From NCBI GenBank assembly GCA_964499935.1, contig CAZCMS010000001.1, forward strand, positions 558,001-622,000: a stretch of 64,000 nt of DNA, written 5' to 3'. A program made the translations under genes and the position numbers. Shown here in pieces: positions 25,517 to 34,865 of the stretch. Position 1 is the first letter of the stretch. Every line of letters begins with the position of its first letter. The stretch is from CALBGR01 sp964499935. Lineage in GTDB: Bacteria > Patescibacteriota > Saccharimonadia > Saccharimonadales > UBA4665. The notes beneath the pieces are model-generated. The model did not search any database, was not told the origin of the DNA, and saw nothing but the letters and a program-made list of their open reading frames with translations.

Positions 25517-28276
25517 TTAGTTTACCGTCAGAGTGACTGGATTTGAAGATGTGCTATATAAAACACTGTCTATGACATTCGCACTGACCGAAACCGCTCC
25601 TGCTGTAGTAGGAGTATACGTGAATGTAACAGAACTACCTGCTGGTTGGGAGCCAACCTTTTCGCCGTTGATGAGCAGATCGACAGTGCCACCACCTACG
25701 TTACGCGCTGGATCGACTAGTGCATGGGTGCCTTGCACTACCGTAACAGTTAGCTGACAGACATTGTTCACAATACATGGAGTTGTAGGGTTCATGACAG
25801 TGACGGATGGTTTAATGTCACTACAGTTATGTACATCGTCTGTGGCGGTGGTATTCGCTACGTTTGTGGCATTATTGCTGCGTCCGCCTGCATCAACAAA
25901 GATATCTATAGAGAAGCTGCTTGTTTTAGCATTTGATGCAGTTTGTTTTGCAGTCTCAGGCGTACAGTCGGTGGCAAGCTTATTAGAGACTCGATCAATT
26001 ACTTGCGACGTATTTTGAGCTGTTTTTTGTTTGTACCAAGATGGATATAGGTCGGCAGTCGGACTTGGTTCTCTCGAAGAGCTACCAACGTGGTTACGTA
26101 TAACATAAGCAGGTGCAGACTTTACCCCCTCGGGCTTATCCCAGTTTTTTGCAGGAATACCTTGGTGAGCAGTTTTCATCCAGTTATACCAAATCGGCCG
26201 AGTCATGCTTTCCATAAATCCTGACATTTCTCGTGTGCGATCATGGTAGCCTACCCATACGCCAGCAGCGTATTTTGCAGAGTACCCCATCATGAGACCG
26301 TCCTTTGCGTCATTGGTAGTACCGGTTTTGACTGCAAACTTCCAGCCGTTTGAGTTATGGATTTTAGTACTCATATAACTTGCGTTAGGGTCAGACAGCA
26401 TGTCGCTAATAATGTATGCGGTATCAGGGCGAATAGTTTGCTTGCCTTTAGGTTGCTTCCATTTATCGAGTGTTTTGCCTCCAGCATCATCAACCTGAAG
26501 AATGTAGGTGCGCGGAATATAGGTACCTCCACGAGAGAAAGTAGCGTAACTGTTTACGTGTTCGTCAAGCTTTAGGTAGGCGCCGTCACCGATTGCAGAT
26601 GATGCATAGCACTGAGAGGTTTTAGTGAGTTGTTCGTCGGCATAACAGTTGTATCCACTCGTTAAGCCCATTGATTCAGCAGTTTTGATAGTTTTTTCGA
26701 CGCCAGCTATAAGCATCGCCTTAACAGCAGGAACGTTGCGTGAGCCACCGAGTGCATATCGAAGCGTGACAGCTCCTGGGAATTTAAAGTCGTAGTCCCA
26801 TAGACAGTTTCCGCCATCCTTTGGACGCTGCTTGTTGGTGCACGGGTAACCAGTGATTGCGCCTTGGACATCATATAGCACTGATCCTGCTCCAGCAGAA
26901 GTAGAGTTCTCTATGAGCGCCGCGTAGTCGTATGGCTTGAAGCTTGACCCAGGAGGAAGTTCTGTCTGAGCATAGTTCAGTTCACCAAACTCTTTGTTGT
27001 CAAAATCTACGCCTCCAACCAGTGAAACCATTTGACCAGTTTCTACGTCTGCTGCTGCAAAGGCTGCGACGTCACCCTTCTGGCGCTTAATGATAGGAAG
27101 AGTATTCGCAACGTTTTTCTCTGCTTCACCTTGCAAGTTCATATCTAGGGTGGTAGTAACTTTCCAGCCCCCACGGTTTACTGTACTAGTACCATATTTT
27201 TGCTCCAATTCTTTTTTGGCAGCCAATACGAAGTACGGTGCCTTAATGCCACTGTACTTTGGTTGTCGAGGTTGAATGCTTGCAATAACATCAACGTTTT
27301 TAGCCTCTTCGGCTTCATCTTTGCTGATCATCTTTTGATTAACCATTTGGTCTAATATGTAGTGTTGCCTGCCGATAAGCGCTTCTCGGTTGTAGTCTTC
27401 GCTATAAGGTGAATAATAGGTAGGCGACTGAGGAATTGCAGCCAAAAATGAAGATTGAGCAAGTGTTAACTCTTTGGCGCTTGTGTGGAAGTAATTACGT
27501 GCAGCTGCCTCTACGCCATACTCAATACCTCCATAGGGAGCAATATTAAGATAGCCTGTTAGAATATCCTTCTTCGAATATTCTCTCTCCAGCTCAACTG
27601 CTAATATTAACTCCTTTACCTTACGAGTGTATGTGCGATCTTCTGTCCAGTCCTGATTAAGCTTCACTAGCTGCTGCGTAATAGTTGACCCACCTTGACG
27701 TGGCCCTCCCTTTGTAACGTCGTTTAGGGCTGCACGTGCAAGACCAGTTACGTCAAATGCACCATGCTTGTAGAAGTTTTTATCTTCAATAGCAATCGTC
27801 GCATTCTTCATATAGTCAGAAATCTGCTCATCTTTTACAGGGAAGCGCTTTACGGCGTCGTAGTCTTGCCATAATACTGTCTGTCCTGTTCGATCATAAT
27901 ACGTAATGCTGCCTCCGATTCCAGAGCCTTCAATATCAGTAATTTTCGGTAGATCTTTGCGGAAGTATGCGAATGTACCAACGAGAATCAGGAAACCAGC
28001 AACAATACCAACCCCTGTAATCTTGAGTGCCATAATGCCACCCTCACGGCTGAACCAATAGGCTGCTACGCGTTTCGGATGCATACGATACAAAGTTCGC
28101 TTAAATCGATTTTTGGGCAACGTACTCAAATATGCTGCTTTTTCACGTGCACGAATATCTTTACGGGCTTTTGACCGATCTGACATTGATCTGTGTAGTT
28201 TAATTGTTTTCCCGCTTTTTGTTGTAAACGAATTTTGATTACGTTTACGACCGATGTTTTTTCGAGGTTTTTCCAT
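25517..28276 (-). CDS. Class A penicillin-binding protein (PBP1A-type)
   Basis: Bifunctional peptidoglycan synthase, about 919 residues. A basic cytoplasmic tail precedes a transmembrane segment (ITGVGIVAGFLILVGTFAYF). The GT51 glycosyltransferase domain has IEDKNFYKHGAFD (catalytic Glu), RQGGSTITQQLVK and KKDILTGYLNIAPYG. The transpeptidase domain has the active-site SSFK (about residue 440), SRN, and KTGTT (about 650). After a polar linker an Ig-like C-terminal domain follows. I choose the ATG at 28276 (MEKPRKN), with TAGGAAC 7 nt upstream; the frame extends to 28309 without an SD. Confidence 0.93.
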   Translation of the reverse strand: MEKPRKNIGRKRNQNSFTTKSGKTIKLHRSMSDRSKARKDIRAREKAAYLSTLPKNRFKRTLYRMHPKRVAAYWFSREGGIMALKITGVGIVAGFLILVGTFAYFRKDLPKITDIEGSGIGGSITYYDRTGQTVLWQDYDAVKRFPVKDEQISDYMKNATIAIEDKNFYKHGAFDVTGLARAALNDVTKGGPRQGGSTITQQLVKLNQDWTEDRTYTRKVKELILAVELEREYSKKDILTGYLNIAPYGGIEYGVEAAARNYFHTSAKELTLAQSSFLAAIPQSPTYYSPYSEDYNREALIGRQHYILDQMVNQKMISKDEAEEAKNVDVIASIQPRQPKYSGIKAPYFVLAAKKELEQKYGTSTVNRGGWKVTTTLDMNLQGEAEKNVANTLPIIKRQKGDVAAFAAADVETGQMVSLVGGVDFDNKEFGELNYAQTELPPGSSFKPYDYAALIENSTSAGAGSVLYDVQGAITGYPCTNKQRPKDGGNCLWDYDFKFPGAVTLRYALGGSRNVPAVKAMLIAGVEKTIKTAESMGLTSGYNCYADEQLTKTSQCYASSAIGDGAYLKLDEHVNSYATFSRGGTYIPRTYILQVDDAGGKTLDKWKQPKGKQTIRPDTAYIISDMLSDPNASYMSTKIHNSNGWKFAVKTGTTNDAKDGLMMGYSAKYAAGVWVGYHDRTREMSGFMESMTRPIWYNWMKTAHQGIPAKNWDKPEGVKSAPAYVIRNHVGSSSREPSPTADLYPSWYKQKTAQNTSQVIDRVSNKLATDCTPETAKQTASNAKTSSFSIDIFVDAGGRSNNATNVANTTATDDVHNCSDIKPSVTVMNPTTPCIVNNVCQLTVTVVQGTHALVDPARNVGGGTVDLLINGEKVGSQPAGSSVTFTYTPTTAGAVSVSANVIDSVLYSTSSNPVTLTVN

Positions 28277-28431
28277 GTAGTTCCTAATTCTCTCCCTAAA
28301 TGCCCACATTTCTCACACTTGTACTGAATAAATTATAGCAAATAATACGTAAGTTCAATGCACTAATATAGTCACATCTGTATTCAGTAGAGCATCGGAA
28401 AAATACAACAGATACGCTATACTATAAAACT

Positions 28432-29688
28432 ATGAGTAATCAACCATTATCACAAGAGCTCGCATGGCGAGGTTTTCAGAATCAAACTACCTACAAAGAC
28501 GTAACCCATCTTGACAAGGAACAGATTACTTTTTATTTTGGGGTTGATCCCAGCGCAAGCAGTATGACAATTGGAAATCTTGCAGCAGTCATGATGGTGC
28601 GCAGATTTCTTGCTCACGGTCACAAAGCAATTGTTCTTGTAGGAGGCGCCACAGGACTTATAGGCGACCCAGATGGTAAGGCTCAAGAGCGTAATTTGAA
28701 AACTCGCGAAGAAATAGAAAATAATAAAGCTGGAATCGCAGCACAGTATCGCAGTCTATTGGGTGACAATGCGTTTGAGCTCGTTGATAATCATGATTGG
28801 TTTAAGGATTACAATTATGTAGATTTCCTGAGAGATATAGGTAAGCATGTGCCCGTAAGCCAGATGCTTGGCCGAGATTTTATACAAAGCCGATTAGGTA
28901 AAGATGGTTCGGGTATTAGCTATGCAGAATTTAGCTATTCCCTGATTCAAGGCTACGACTTTGTACATCTTAATCGAGAAAAGGGCGTCACTTTGCAGCT
29001 CTGCGGTGCTGATCAGTGGGGTAATAGTATAGCCGGCGTTGATCTTGTGCGCAGAATAGCTGGCAAAGAAGTACATGTATGGTCAATTCCTCTAGTCGTA
29101 AACAAGTCTACAGGTGTGAAGTTTGGTAAAAGCGAAGAAGGCGCTGTATGGCTTGATCCAGATAAAACATCGCCAACGCAGTTTTATCAATTCTGGATAA
29201 ATGTCGACGATGAGGGAGTCGCAGATTATCTTAAAATATACACAGAATTATCTCGAGAAGATATCGAAGGCGTAGTTGCCGAACATACTAACGATCCGTC
29301 GAAACGATATGCACAAAAACGTTTAGCCAATGAAGTAACCCAACTTGTACACGGTTCTAAAAACACTGAAATTGCTCAGACCGTTACTAGCGTACTAGTT
29401 GAGGGGCTGGAGGGTCAGGACATTACAGATGAAGTACTTGAAGCATTGCGTCATGAAGTCGCTGCCACGCGTGCAAAAGCAGGAGATTCAATTATTGAAA
29501 TTTTAGTCCAAACTGGACTTGCCTCATCGAACACTGAGGCGCGCAGATTGCTACAAAACAATGCAATTTCAGTGAACGGACAGAGGATACAGAAGGAGTT
29601 GTTTGAGGCAGAAGATTTCAAGGATGGGCGACTACTCTTAAGAAAAGGTAAGAAATTTAAAGATTCTGCTCTGGTAGAACAAAATTAA
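28432..29688 (+). CDS. tyrS: Tyrosyl-tRNA synthetase
   Basis: Class I synthetase charging tRNA-Tyr. The HIGH-equivalent is TIGN in DPSASSMTIGNLAAV, where the usual first His is Thr; YSLIQGYDFVHL and CGADQWGN bind tyrosine; KFGKSEEGA is the KMSKS loop. A C-terminal S4 RNA-binding domain carries ARRLLQNNAISVNGQRI. 418 residues, bacterial TyrRS length. TATACT ends 8 nt before the ATG, so the mRNA should be leaderless. Confidence 0.95.
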   Translation: MSNQPLSQELAWRGFQNQTTYKDVTHLDKEQITFYFGVDPSASSMTIGNLAAVMMVRRFLAHGHKAIVLVGGATGLIGDPDGKAQERNLKTREEIENNKAGIAAQYRSLLGDNAFELVDNHDWFKDYNYVDFLRDIGKHVPVSQMLGRDFIQSRLGKDGSGISYAEFSYSLIQGYDFVHLNREKGVTLQLCGADQWGNSIAGVDLVRRIAGKEVHVWSIPLVVNKSTGVKFGKSEEGAVWLDPDKTSPTQFYQFWINVDDEGVADYLKIYTELSREDIEGVVAEHTNDPSKRYAQKRLANEVTQLVHGSKNTEIAQTVTSVLVEGLEGQDITDEVLEALRHEVAATRAKAGDSIIEILVQTGLASSNTEARRLLQNNAISVNGQRIQKELFEAEDFKDGRLLLRKGKKFKDSALVEQN

Positions 29689-29706
29689 CTGCTATACTCT
29701 ATATCT

Positions 29707-30579
29707 ATGAGCAAGAAGACAACTACATCTACAACCAAGAAAGCGATAACTAAAAAAACTACAGCGAAAACTGTTTCTAAGGCTAAAACTAGTGCTAAAG
29801 CCAAGGCCAAGTCTCCGGCGAAAGCAACCCGTGTAGCAGACCAATATAACGACCCTAGCCACAATTACTTACATTATTGGAATGGTCGTGACTACGAGCA
29901 TGCATCAGAAGAAGTTGCAATTAAGCGACTCATTAAGGGTAAGAAATTTAAGCATGCAGCTGACGTGGGTGGTGGCTACGGGCGCCTATGTTTATTGTTA
30001 GAAGAGTATGCAGATAAGGTAACGCTTGCAGAGCCAAGCCAACAACAGCTTGATATCGCGAAAGAATTTCTTAAAGATCACCCAGAGATTGACCGTAAAT
30101 TATTGCAGGCAGGTGACTTAAAGTTCAAAGACGGCACCGTCGATTTACTTACTGTTATCCGGGTTATGCACCATTTGCCAGATCCTGCAGCGGAATTTAA
30201 GGAATTTCACCGTGTGCTAAGTGATGACGGATACCTTATCTTGGAAGTTGCTAATTACGCACATGGTCGCAATAGGCTCAAGCACGCGCTAAAAGGCAAG
30301 CAACTACCAAAAGAACCTGTTGATATCCGCTCAAAAGAAAATCAACGCGAAGAAGAAATTCCATTCGTAAATCACAACCCCAAAACAGTGATTAAGCAAC
30401 TTGCGCATGCTGGCCTTAAGGTTGAGCGCACTTTGTCCGTTTCTAATCTTCGTAGTCCAGCTTTGAAGAAGGTTGTACCACGGTCACTAATGCTTTCAGT
30501 TGAAAAAGCCTTACAGCCAACACTGGCTAACACCTATTTTGGCCCAAGCGTATTCTTCCTTGTCCGCAAAGCTAAATAA
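29707..30579 (+). CDS. SAM-dependent methyltransferase with a lysine/alanine-rich N-terminal tail
   Basis: 290 residues. The first 43 are almost only Lys, Ala, Thr and Ser (histone H1/AlgP-like), followed by a class I methyltransferase domain: motif I ADVGGGYGRL, the acidic end of strand 2 in TLAEPSQQ, and DLLTVIRVMHHLPDP as motif IV with post-motif. It resembles UbiE/type 11 methylases of small molecules; the substrate is unknown. The tail may bind nucleic acid or membranes. TATACT ends 8 nt before the ATG, although tyrS is only 18 nt upstream, so it has its own promoter inside the gap. Confidence 0.8.
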   Translation: MSKKTTTSTTKKAITKKTTAKTVSKAKTSAKAKAKSPAKATRVADQYNDPSHNYLHYWNGRDYEHASEEVAIKRLIKGKKFKHAADVGGGYGRLCLLLEEYADKVTLAEPSQQQLDIAKEFLKDHPEIDRKLLQAGDLKFKDGTVDLLTVIRVMHHLPDPAAEFKEFHRVLSDDGYLILEVANYAHGRNRLKHALKGKQLPKEPVDIRSKENQREEEIPFVNHNPKTVIKQLAHAGLKVERTLSVSNLRSPALKKVVPRSLMLSVEKALQPTLANTYFGPSVFFLVRKAK

Positions 30580-30581
30580 TC

Positions 30582-31106
30582 TTAGTTAACGTTAACGGCT
30601 TGTATCTCTGAAGATGTAAATAAGCCGATCACCTCAATGTCATAACGATGTCTGATGGTGCTGGATGTGGCTGCTTGCTGTTCATCTTCATAGTCAACCA
30701 AGGTAACTATTTTTTTAATGCCAGCTCTTGTTTCTCCGGTGAGGGTACCGAGGGCTCTATAGAGAGTGGCTCCTGTATGTATGGAATTGTCAACAATAAT
30801 TCCAGTGTCGTCTGGGCGTATACTACTTACTCCAGCTGCTGTCGCATCAGGATAAACAATACTTACAACGTCGTTATATCGTCCTCTTTCATGGCTGAGC
30901 GCTAATGTGCCAACTGCCAACGGAATACCTGAATTAGCTATTGCATACATATGTAAATCATTCTCGCCAATCTGAGGCACAACGACTTCGTGCATGCGCA
31001 GTGCAACTGCACGAATAAAGCTAGTTGGTATTGGGCGTGGCATAAAAAAGTCATATCCGCGCCTTGATTCGTTGGGTACCTGTTGCATTTTCAGAACATT
31101 AGACAT
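30582..31106 (-). CDS. Phosphoribosyltransferase-like protein
   Basis: 174 residues of the type I PRTase fold. The PRPP loop is GIIVDNSIHTGATL, in which the usual second acidic residue is Asn. A preceding strand ANSGIPLAVGTLALS resembles the pyrophosphate loop of orotate phosphoribosyltransferases. The purine or pyrimidine base used cannot be inferred, and a regulatory non-catalytic role is possible. A TACTAT box lies 9 nt before the ATG. Convergent with the methyltransferase gene, divergent from recG. Confidence 0.75.
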   Translation of the reverse strand: MSNVLKMQQVPNESRRGYDFFMPRPIPTSFIRAVALRMHEVVVPQIGENDLHMYAIANSGIPLAVGTLALSHERGRYNDVVSIVYPDATAAGVSSIRPDDTGIIVDNSIHTGATLYRALGTLTGETRAGIKKIVTLVDYEDEQQAATSSTIRHRYDIEVIGLFTSSEIQAVNVN

Positions 31107-31152
31107 CGTTAATACATAGTAGCGCTAGAGAGAATCAAGTACAATAAAGGTA

Positions 31153-33180
31153 GTGAATAATCAAAGTATAACTACTCTTAAGGGTGTCGGAGATTCGGTA
31201 GCAGCTAGGCTTCAGAAGCTTGGCATTGCAAAGATCGAAGATGTTATTTATAACTTTCCGCGCAAGTATCAAGATTTTTCTAATGTAACACGAATCGCAA
31301 ACATATCTCCCGGATTGGTTACGTTAAAAGTAACGATTAGCCAGGCAAAAGGCAGGTATGTTCGCCGTGGTATGCATATAACCGAAGCCGTGGCGAGTGA
31401 TGAGACCGATAGTGTTCGTATAGTATGGTTTAATCAGCCGTATCGCGCAGAGAGCATAAAAAAAGATAAGGAATACTATATTGCCGGTGAGTTTGGGCTG
31501 CATTATGGCCGGTTAAGTATCGTGAACCCGCACGTGGAGCTGGTGAGTGATTTTCCAGTGAACGCTGCAAGAATTATTCCGATCTATAAAGAAACAAAAG
31601 GTGTAACAAGCAAGCAAGTACGTAAAATTGTTCGCGAAGTTATACCGTACATGAGGGATATTCCCGAAAATCTACCTGATTGGGTGATAAAAAATAACAA
31701 CCTCATATCATACGCCGAAGCTTTAGAATCGATACATTTTCCAAATAATGCAAAAGAACTGGAACGTGCGCGACATAGACTGGGGCTGCAAGAGGTGTTT
31801 GAGTTAATGCTTGCCAGTTTGCTTGTAAAGCAAGAAATACTCTCCGAGCCAGCTCAGCCAGTTCAGTTCAATGAACAGCTTGCCAAAGACTTTGTAAAGC
31901 ATTTGCCATTTCAGCTTACCGATGAACAGCGACGCGTTGTATGGCAAATATTCCAGGATATACAAAACACCTATCCAATGAATCGACTTGTGGAAGGTGA
32001 TGTAGGCTCAGGCAAAACTGTAGTAGCAGCCATGGCAGCCGTAGCAGTGGCAGCGCAAGGCAAGCAAACAGTCTTTATGGCACCGACCGAGCTACTTGCA
32101 CGACAGCACGCACAGACGTTGCAGGAACTACTAACGCCTCTGGATATGCATTCCGAAATTGTATTGCTGGTAGGTAGCATGACAACACAGCAGAAAAAGC
32201 GAGCACACGAAGCAATTGCAGACGGAAAGGCCAAGATTATTGTCGGTACCCATGCGGTAATTCAGGATAAAGTGGACATGCATAATTTGGTGCTTGCAAT
32301 AATCGATGAGCAGCATCGTTTTGGTGTTGAGCAGAGAAAAAAACTTATGGCCAAGGCAGGCAGCATGCCTCATGTGCTTAATCTGACTGCCACGCCAATA
32401 CCACGTTCGTTGGCGCTAACTTTGTATGGCGAGCTTGATATTTCTATTATTAGTTCCAAACCTAAAGGTCGCCAAAAGATTACTACAAAAATATGCTCCC
32501 CAAACTCTCGGAAGCAACTCTACACAGAAATCGAAAAAGAGTTAGACAAAGGGAGACAAATGTTTGTGGTGTGCCCGCTCATTACTGGTGAAGAAGATGC
32601 ACAACGATCCGTCGAAAAAGTTTATAAAGAGTTAACAAAGATATTTAAAACAAGAAAAATTGGCTTACTCCACGGTAAGTTAAAGGCAGATGAAAAAAAT
32701 AGTATTATGCAATCTTTTGTGGATCACGATATAGACATTCTGGTTTCAACGACAGTGATAGAGGTGGGTGTTGACGTGCCTAATGCCTCAATTATGCTTT
32801 TGGAGTCCGCCGACAGATTTGGGCTTGCTCAGATTCATCAGTTGCGTGGTCGCGTTGGTCGTGGTGAGCACGCAGGGTATTGTTATTTGATGTTGAGCGA
32901 TTCAAAAGCCCCTAGCCAGCGTTTACGTGCAATCGAATCAAGTAACGATGGGTTTAAGCTTGCTGAACTTGACCTAGAGCTAAGGGGTCCAGGTGCTATT
33001 TATGGTACGTTGCAACACGGCGCACTCGATTTACGTATTGCAAATTTAGCCGACACCAAGTTACTTGTGGCAGCACGAACATCTGCAGAACAGTTTATTC
33101 AAAAGAAAGAAAACCTGCTACACTACCCACAACTACATAAACGTATATCAACCTTACAGAAAGTGATTAATCTTAACTAA
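31153..33180 (+). CDS. recG: ATP-dependent DNA helicase RecG
   Basis: Branch-migration helicase that remodels stalled forks. The N-terminal wedge (OB) domain is followed by helicase motifs: Walker A GDVGSGKTVVA, IIDEQHRFGVEQ (motif II plus the RecG-specific extension), LTATPIPRSLALTLYG (III), STTVIEVGVDVPNA (V) and QLRGRVGRG (VI). 675 residues, typical. The start is GTG at 31153 with TACAAT ending 7 nt before it, so probably leaderless. Start-to-start divergence with the phosphoribosyltransferase leaves only 46 bp. Confidence 0.96.
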   Translation: MNNQSITTLKGVGDSVAARLQKLGIAKIEDVIYNFPRKYQDFSNVTRIANISPGLVTLKVTISQAKGRYVRRGMHITEAVASDETDSVRIVWFNQPYRAESIKKDKEYYIAGEFGLHYGRLSIVNPHVELVSDFPVNAARIIPIYKETKGVTSKQVRKIVREVIPYMRDIPENLPDWVIKNNNLISYAEALESIHFPNNAKELERARHRLGLQEVFELMLASLLVKQEILSEPAQPVQFNEQLAKDFVKHLPFQLTDEQRRVVWQIFQDIQNTYPMNRLVEGDVGSGKTVVAAMAAVAVAAQGKQTVFMAPTELLARQHAQTLQELLTPLDMHSEIVLLVGSMTTQQKKRAHEAIADGKAKIIVGTHAVIQDKVDMHNLVLAIIDEQHRFGVEQRKKLMAKAGSMPHVLNLTATPIPRSLALTLYGELDISIISSKPKGRQKITTKICSPNSRKQLYTEIEKELDKGRQMFVVCPLITGEEDAQRSVEKVYKELTKIFKTRKIGLLHGKLKADEKNSIMQSFVDHDIDILVSTTVIEVGVDVPNASIMLLESADRFGLAQIHQLRGRVGRGEHAGYCYLMLSDSKAPSQRLRAIESSNDGFKLAELDLELRGPGAIYGTLQHGALDLRIANLADTKLLVAARTSAEQFIQKKENLLHYPQLHKRISTLQKVINLN

Positions 33181-33185
33181 TTCTT

Positions 33186-34010
33186 ATGTATTCTGGAACA
33201 ACACTTACAGCTATGTCCGGACGAATTCTGGGCGCTCATCAAAAATTCGATAGAGTTGCAAGGAGGCAGCTTGGCGTATTACTGGGTGATGCAAATAACA
33301 CATTTCCGGGTAGTCGAGAGATATTACGGTTCGAAGGCAGAAATGGCCCCGATGGCATCAAGCGTAAGAGCCCGGCTCAGAATGAGCCTTGGCATTACGT
33401 TAATCCGTTTGATGACGAAGATGGCGACCTCCATACAATAATCGCAGATCACTATAGGCAACTTGCGGTAGCACTGAAAGATGAGGATAGCACGAAGGCC
33501 GCGTTTGAAGCTGCGTGGTTAGCGCATGCTATTGTCGATGGATTGACTCCTGCGCATCACTACCCCTACGAGCAAGAGTTGCAGAAATTGCGAGGCAACC
33601 AGGGGCTGGAAACTCGTAATACAATAATGCGAAAAATTATCATGCCAGGCAGCAAGCCAAGCGAGCAAATGAAAAATAACTGGAAGATGTGGGGGCCACG
33701 GGGTCTTATGAGCACTCACGGCATGTTCGAGTTCGGGATTGCTACAATTATTGCTCCGTTAAAAATGAAGCAGGCTCTGCCAGATGAGGCTTCGATTCAA
33801 GAATTGCAAGAATTAGGAATTGTGAAGGTGTTTCAACGTAAGGCAAAAGAAATTGCTGCCATGGATCTGTACTTAACTTTTTACAAAACAGGTTGGACAC
33901 CGGCACTTGCTCGAAAAGTACGGCGTGAGCTTGCGCCTGTGATTGTGCGTGCAATAACATTGGCATGGTACGGTGCTGCTCTAGAGGCCCAGAAAGCAAC
34001 GAAAAAATGA
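33186..34010 (+). CDS. Putative zinc-dependent phospholipase C / S1-P1 nuclease-like protein
   Basis: 274 residues, tentative assignment. An all-helical pattern with spaced His/Asp pairs: GAHQKFDRVA, TIIADHYRQ and WLAHAIVDGLTPAHHYPYEQ, which resembles the metal-ligand helix of the zinc phospholipase C/S1-P1 superfamily. There is no signal peptide. It starts 5 nt after the recG stop and overlaps rsmD at its end (ATGA), so it belongs to the recG operon. If metal ligands are confirmed, a hydrolase of phospholipids or nucleic acids is likely. Confidence 0.5.
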   Translation: MYSGTTLTAMSGRILGAHQKFDRVARRQLGVLLGDANNTFPGSREILRFEGRNGPDGIKRKSPAQNEPWHYVNPFDDEDGDLHTIIADHYRQLAVALKDEDSTKAAFEAAWLAHAIVDGLTPAHHYPYEQELQKLRGNQGLETRNTIMRKIIMPGSKPSEQMKNNWKMWGPRGLMSTHGMFEFGIATIIAPLKMKQALPDEASIQELQELGIVKVFQRKAKEIAAMDLYLTFYKTGWTPALARKVRRELAPVIVRAITLAWYGAALEAQKATKK

Positions 34011-34543
34011 GAGTTATTGCTGGATTTTTAGGTGGACGAATATTTGAAGCGCCTCACGGGCACAAAACTCACCCTATGAGCGAAAAGATGCGAGGAGCAA
34101 TTTTCGGTGCACTAGGAGATATTAAGGGTCTCACCGTGCTAGACGCGTTTACCGGTAGTGGTGCGCTTGCGATTGAGGCCATAAGTCGTGGAGCAAAGCA
34201 CGTGCAGGCAATAGAAGTTGATCCTGCTGCGTATAGAGTGACGGTTAAAAATACTACCGATCTAGGTATTGAAGAAAGGGTGAAGGTGACAAAAGCCTAT
34301 GCTGGCGCATGGTCAACGCGTCACCAGGAGACCACATTCGATGTTGTATTGCTTGATCCTCCATACGATAAAATTCCTTATCGTGACCTTAAGCGCATGC
34401 CGAGGCATGTAGCTGAAGACGGCGTACTTGTACTATCTTGGCCTGGCAAGTCTGACGCATTGCATTTTGAGGGTCTAGAAGTGGTACTTCATAAAGAATA
34501 TGGCGATTCACAGCTTATCTTTTACAAACATATCGAACAGTAG
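34007..34543 (+). CDS. rsmD: 16S rRNA (guanine-N2)-methyltransferase RsmD
   Basis: Methylates one guanine of 16S rRNA (G966 in E. coli) late in 30S assembly. MRVIAGFLGGRIFEAP is the family N-terminus, motif I is DAFTGSGALAIEAISRGA, and the catalytic loop is LLDPPYDKIP. 178 residues. I choose the ATG at 34007, which overlaps the stop of the upstream gene, because the in-frame start at 33965 adds no family residues. Confidence 0.93.
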   Translation: MRVIAGFLGGRIFEAPHGHKTHPMSEKMRGAIFGALGDIKGLTVLDAFTGSGALAIEAISRGAKHVQAIEVDPAAYRVTVKNTTDLGIEERVKVTKAYAGAWSTRHQETTFDVVLLDPPYDKIPYRDLKRMPRHVAEDGVLVLSWPGKSDALHFEGLEVVLHKEYGDSQLIFYKHIEQ

Positions 34544-34548
34544 TAAAA

Positions 34549-34578
34549 TTGACAAAACATCACAAGTAGTATTATAAT
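34549..34578 (+). promoter_or_regulatory. Near-consensus promoter upstream of tRNA-Leu
   Basis: -35 TTGACA (34549-34554), 18-bp spacer, -10 TATAAT (34573-34578): the most consensus-like promoter in the window. A start near 34585 leaves about 94 nt of precursor before the tRNA, in which GTAC-GTATT / AATAC-GTAC can pair. Confidence 0.75.
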
Positions 34579-34678
34579 ATAAAGATACATCTAAAGTACT
34601 TGGTATTCTACAAAAAATACAGTACAATACATCCGTTCTGAGCATTAATTTGCGTAGTGAAAGTACCTTACAGTTTAT

Positions 34679-34763
34679 GGGGATGTGGTGGAATTGGTAG
34701 ACACGCTAGTCTTAGGAACTAGTGCCGCAAGGCGTGAAGGTTCAAGTCCTTTCATCCCCACCA
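34679..34763 (+). tRNA. tRNA-Leu (anticodon UAG)
   Basis: The acceptor stem GGGGATG pairs with CATCCCC, followed by discriminator A and an encoded CCA. The anticodon stem CTAGT/ACTAG encloses loop CTTAGGA with anticodon TAG (reads CUN codons). A long variable arm (TGCCGCAAGGCG) is typical of class II tRNA-Leu. T-loop GGTTCAAGTCC is present. 85 nt including CCA. Confidence 0.95.
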
Positions 34764-34777
34764 AATTTAGAATTACT

Positions 34778-34810
34778 AAAACTCGACTATTGATAATGGT
34801 CGAGTTTTTT
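34778..34810 (+). terminator. Intrinsic terminator of the tRNA-Leu transcript
   Basis: CTCGAC (34782-34787) pairs with GTCGAG (34799-34804), extended by AAAA on the left and T pairs on the right, ending in TTTTTT at 34805-34810. Confidence 0.85.
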
Positions 34811-34865
34811 ATTGCCTTGACGAAACAACACTAGTATAGTGTAAGAAATAATTGGAGATTTGAGT

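Noticed and set aside
34679..34763. tRNA-Leu as an integration (att) site
   Set aside because: No integrase nearby and no repeated copy of the tRNA 3' end was found downstream.
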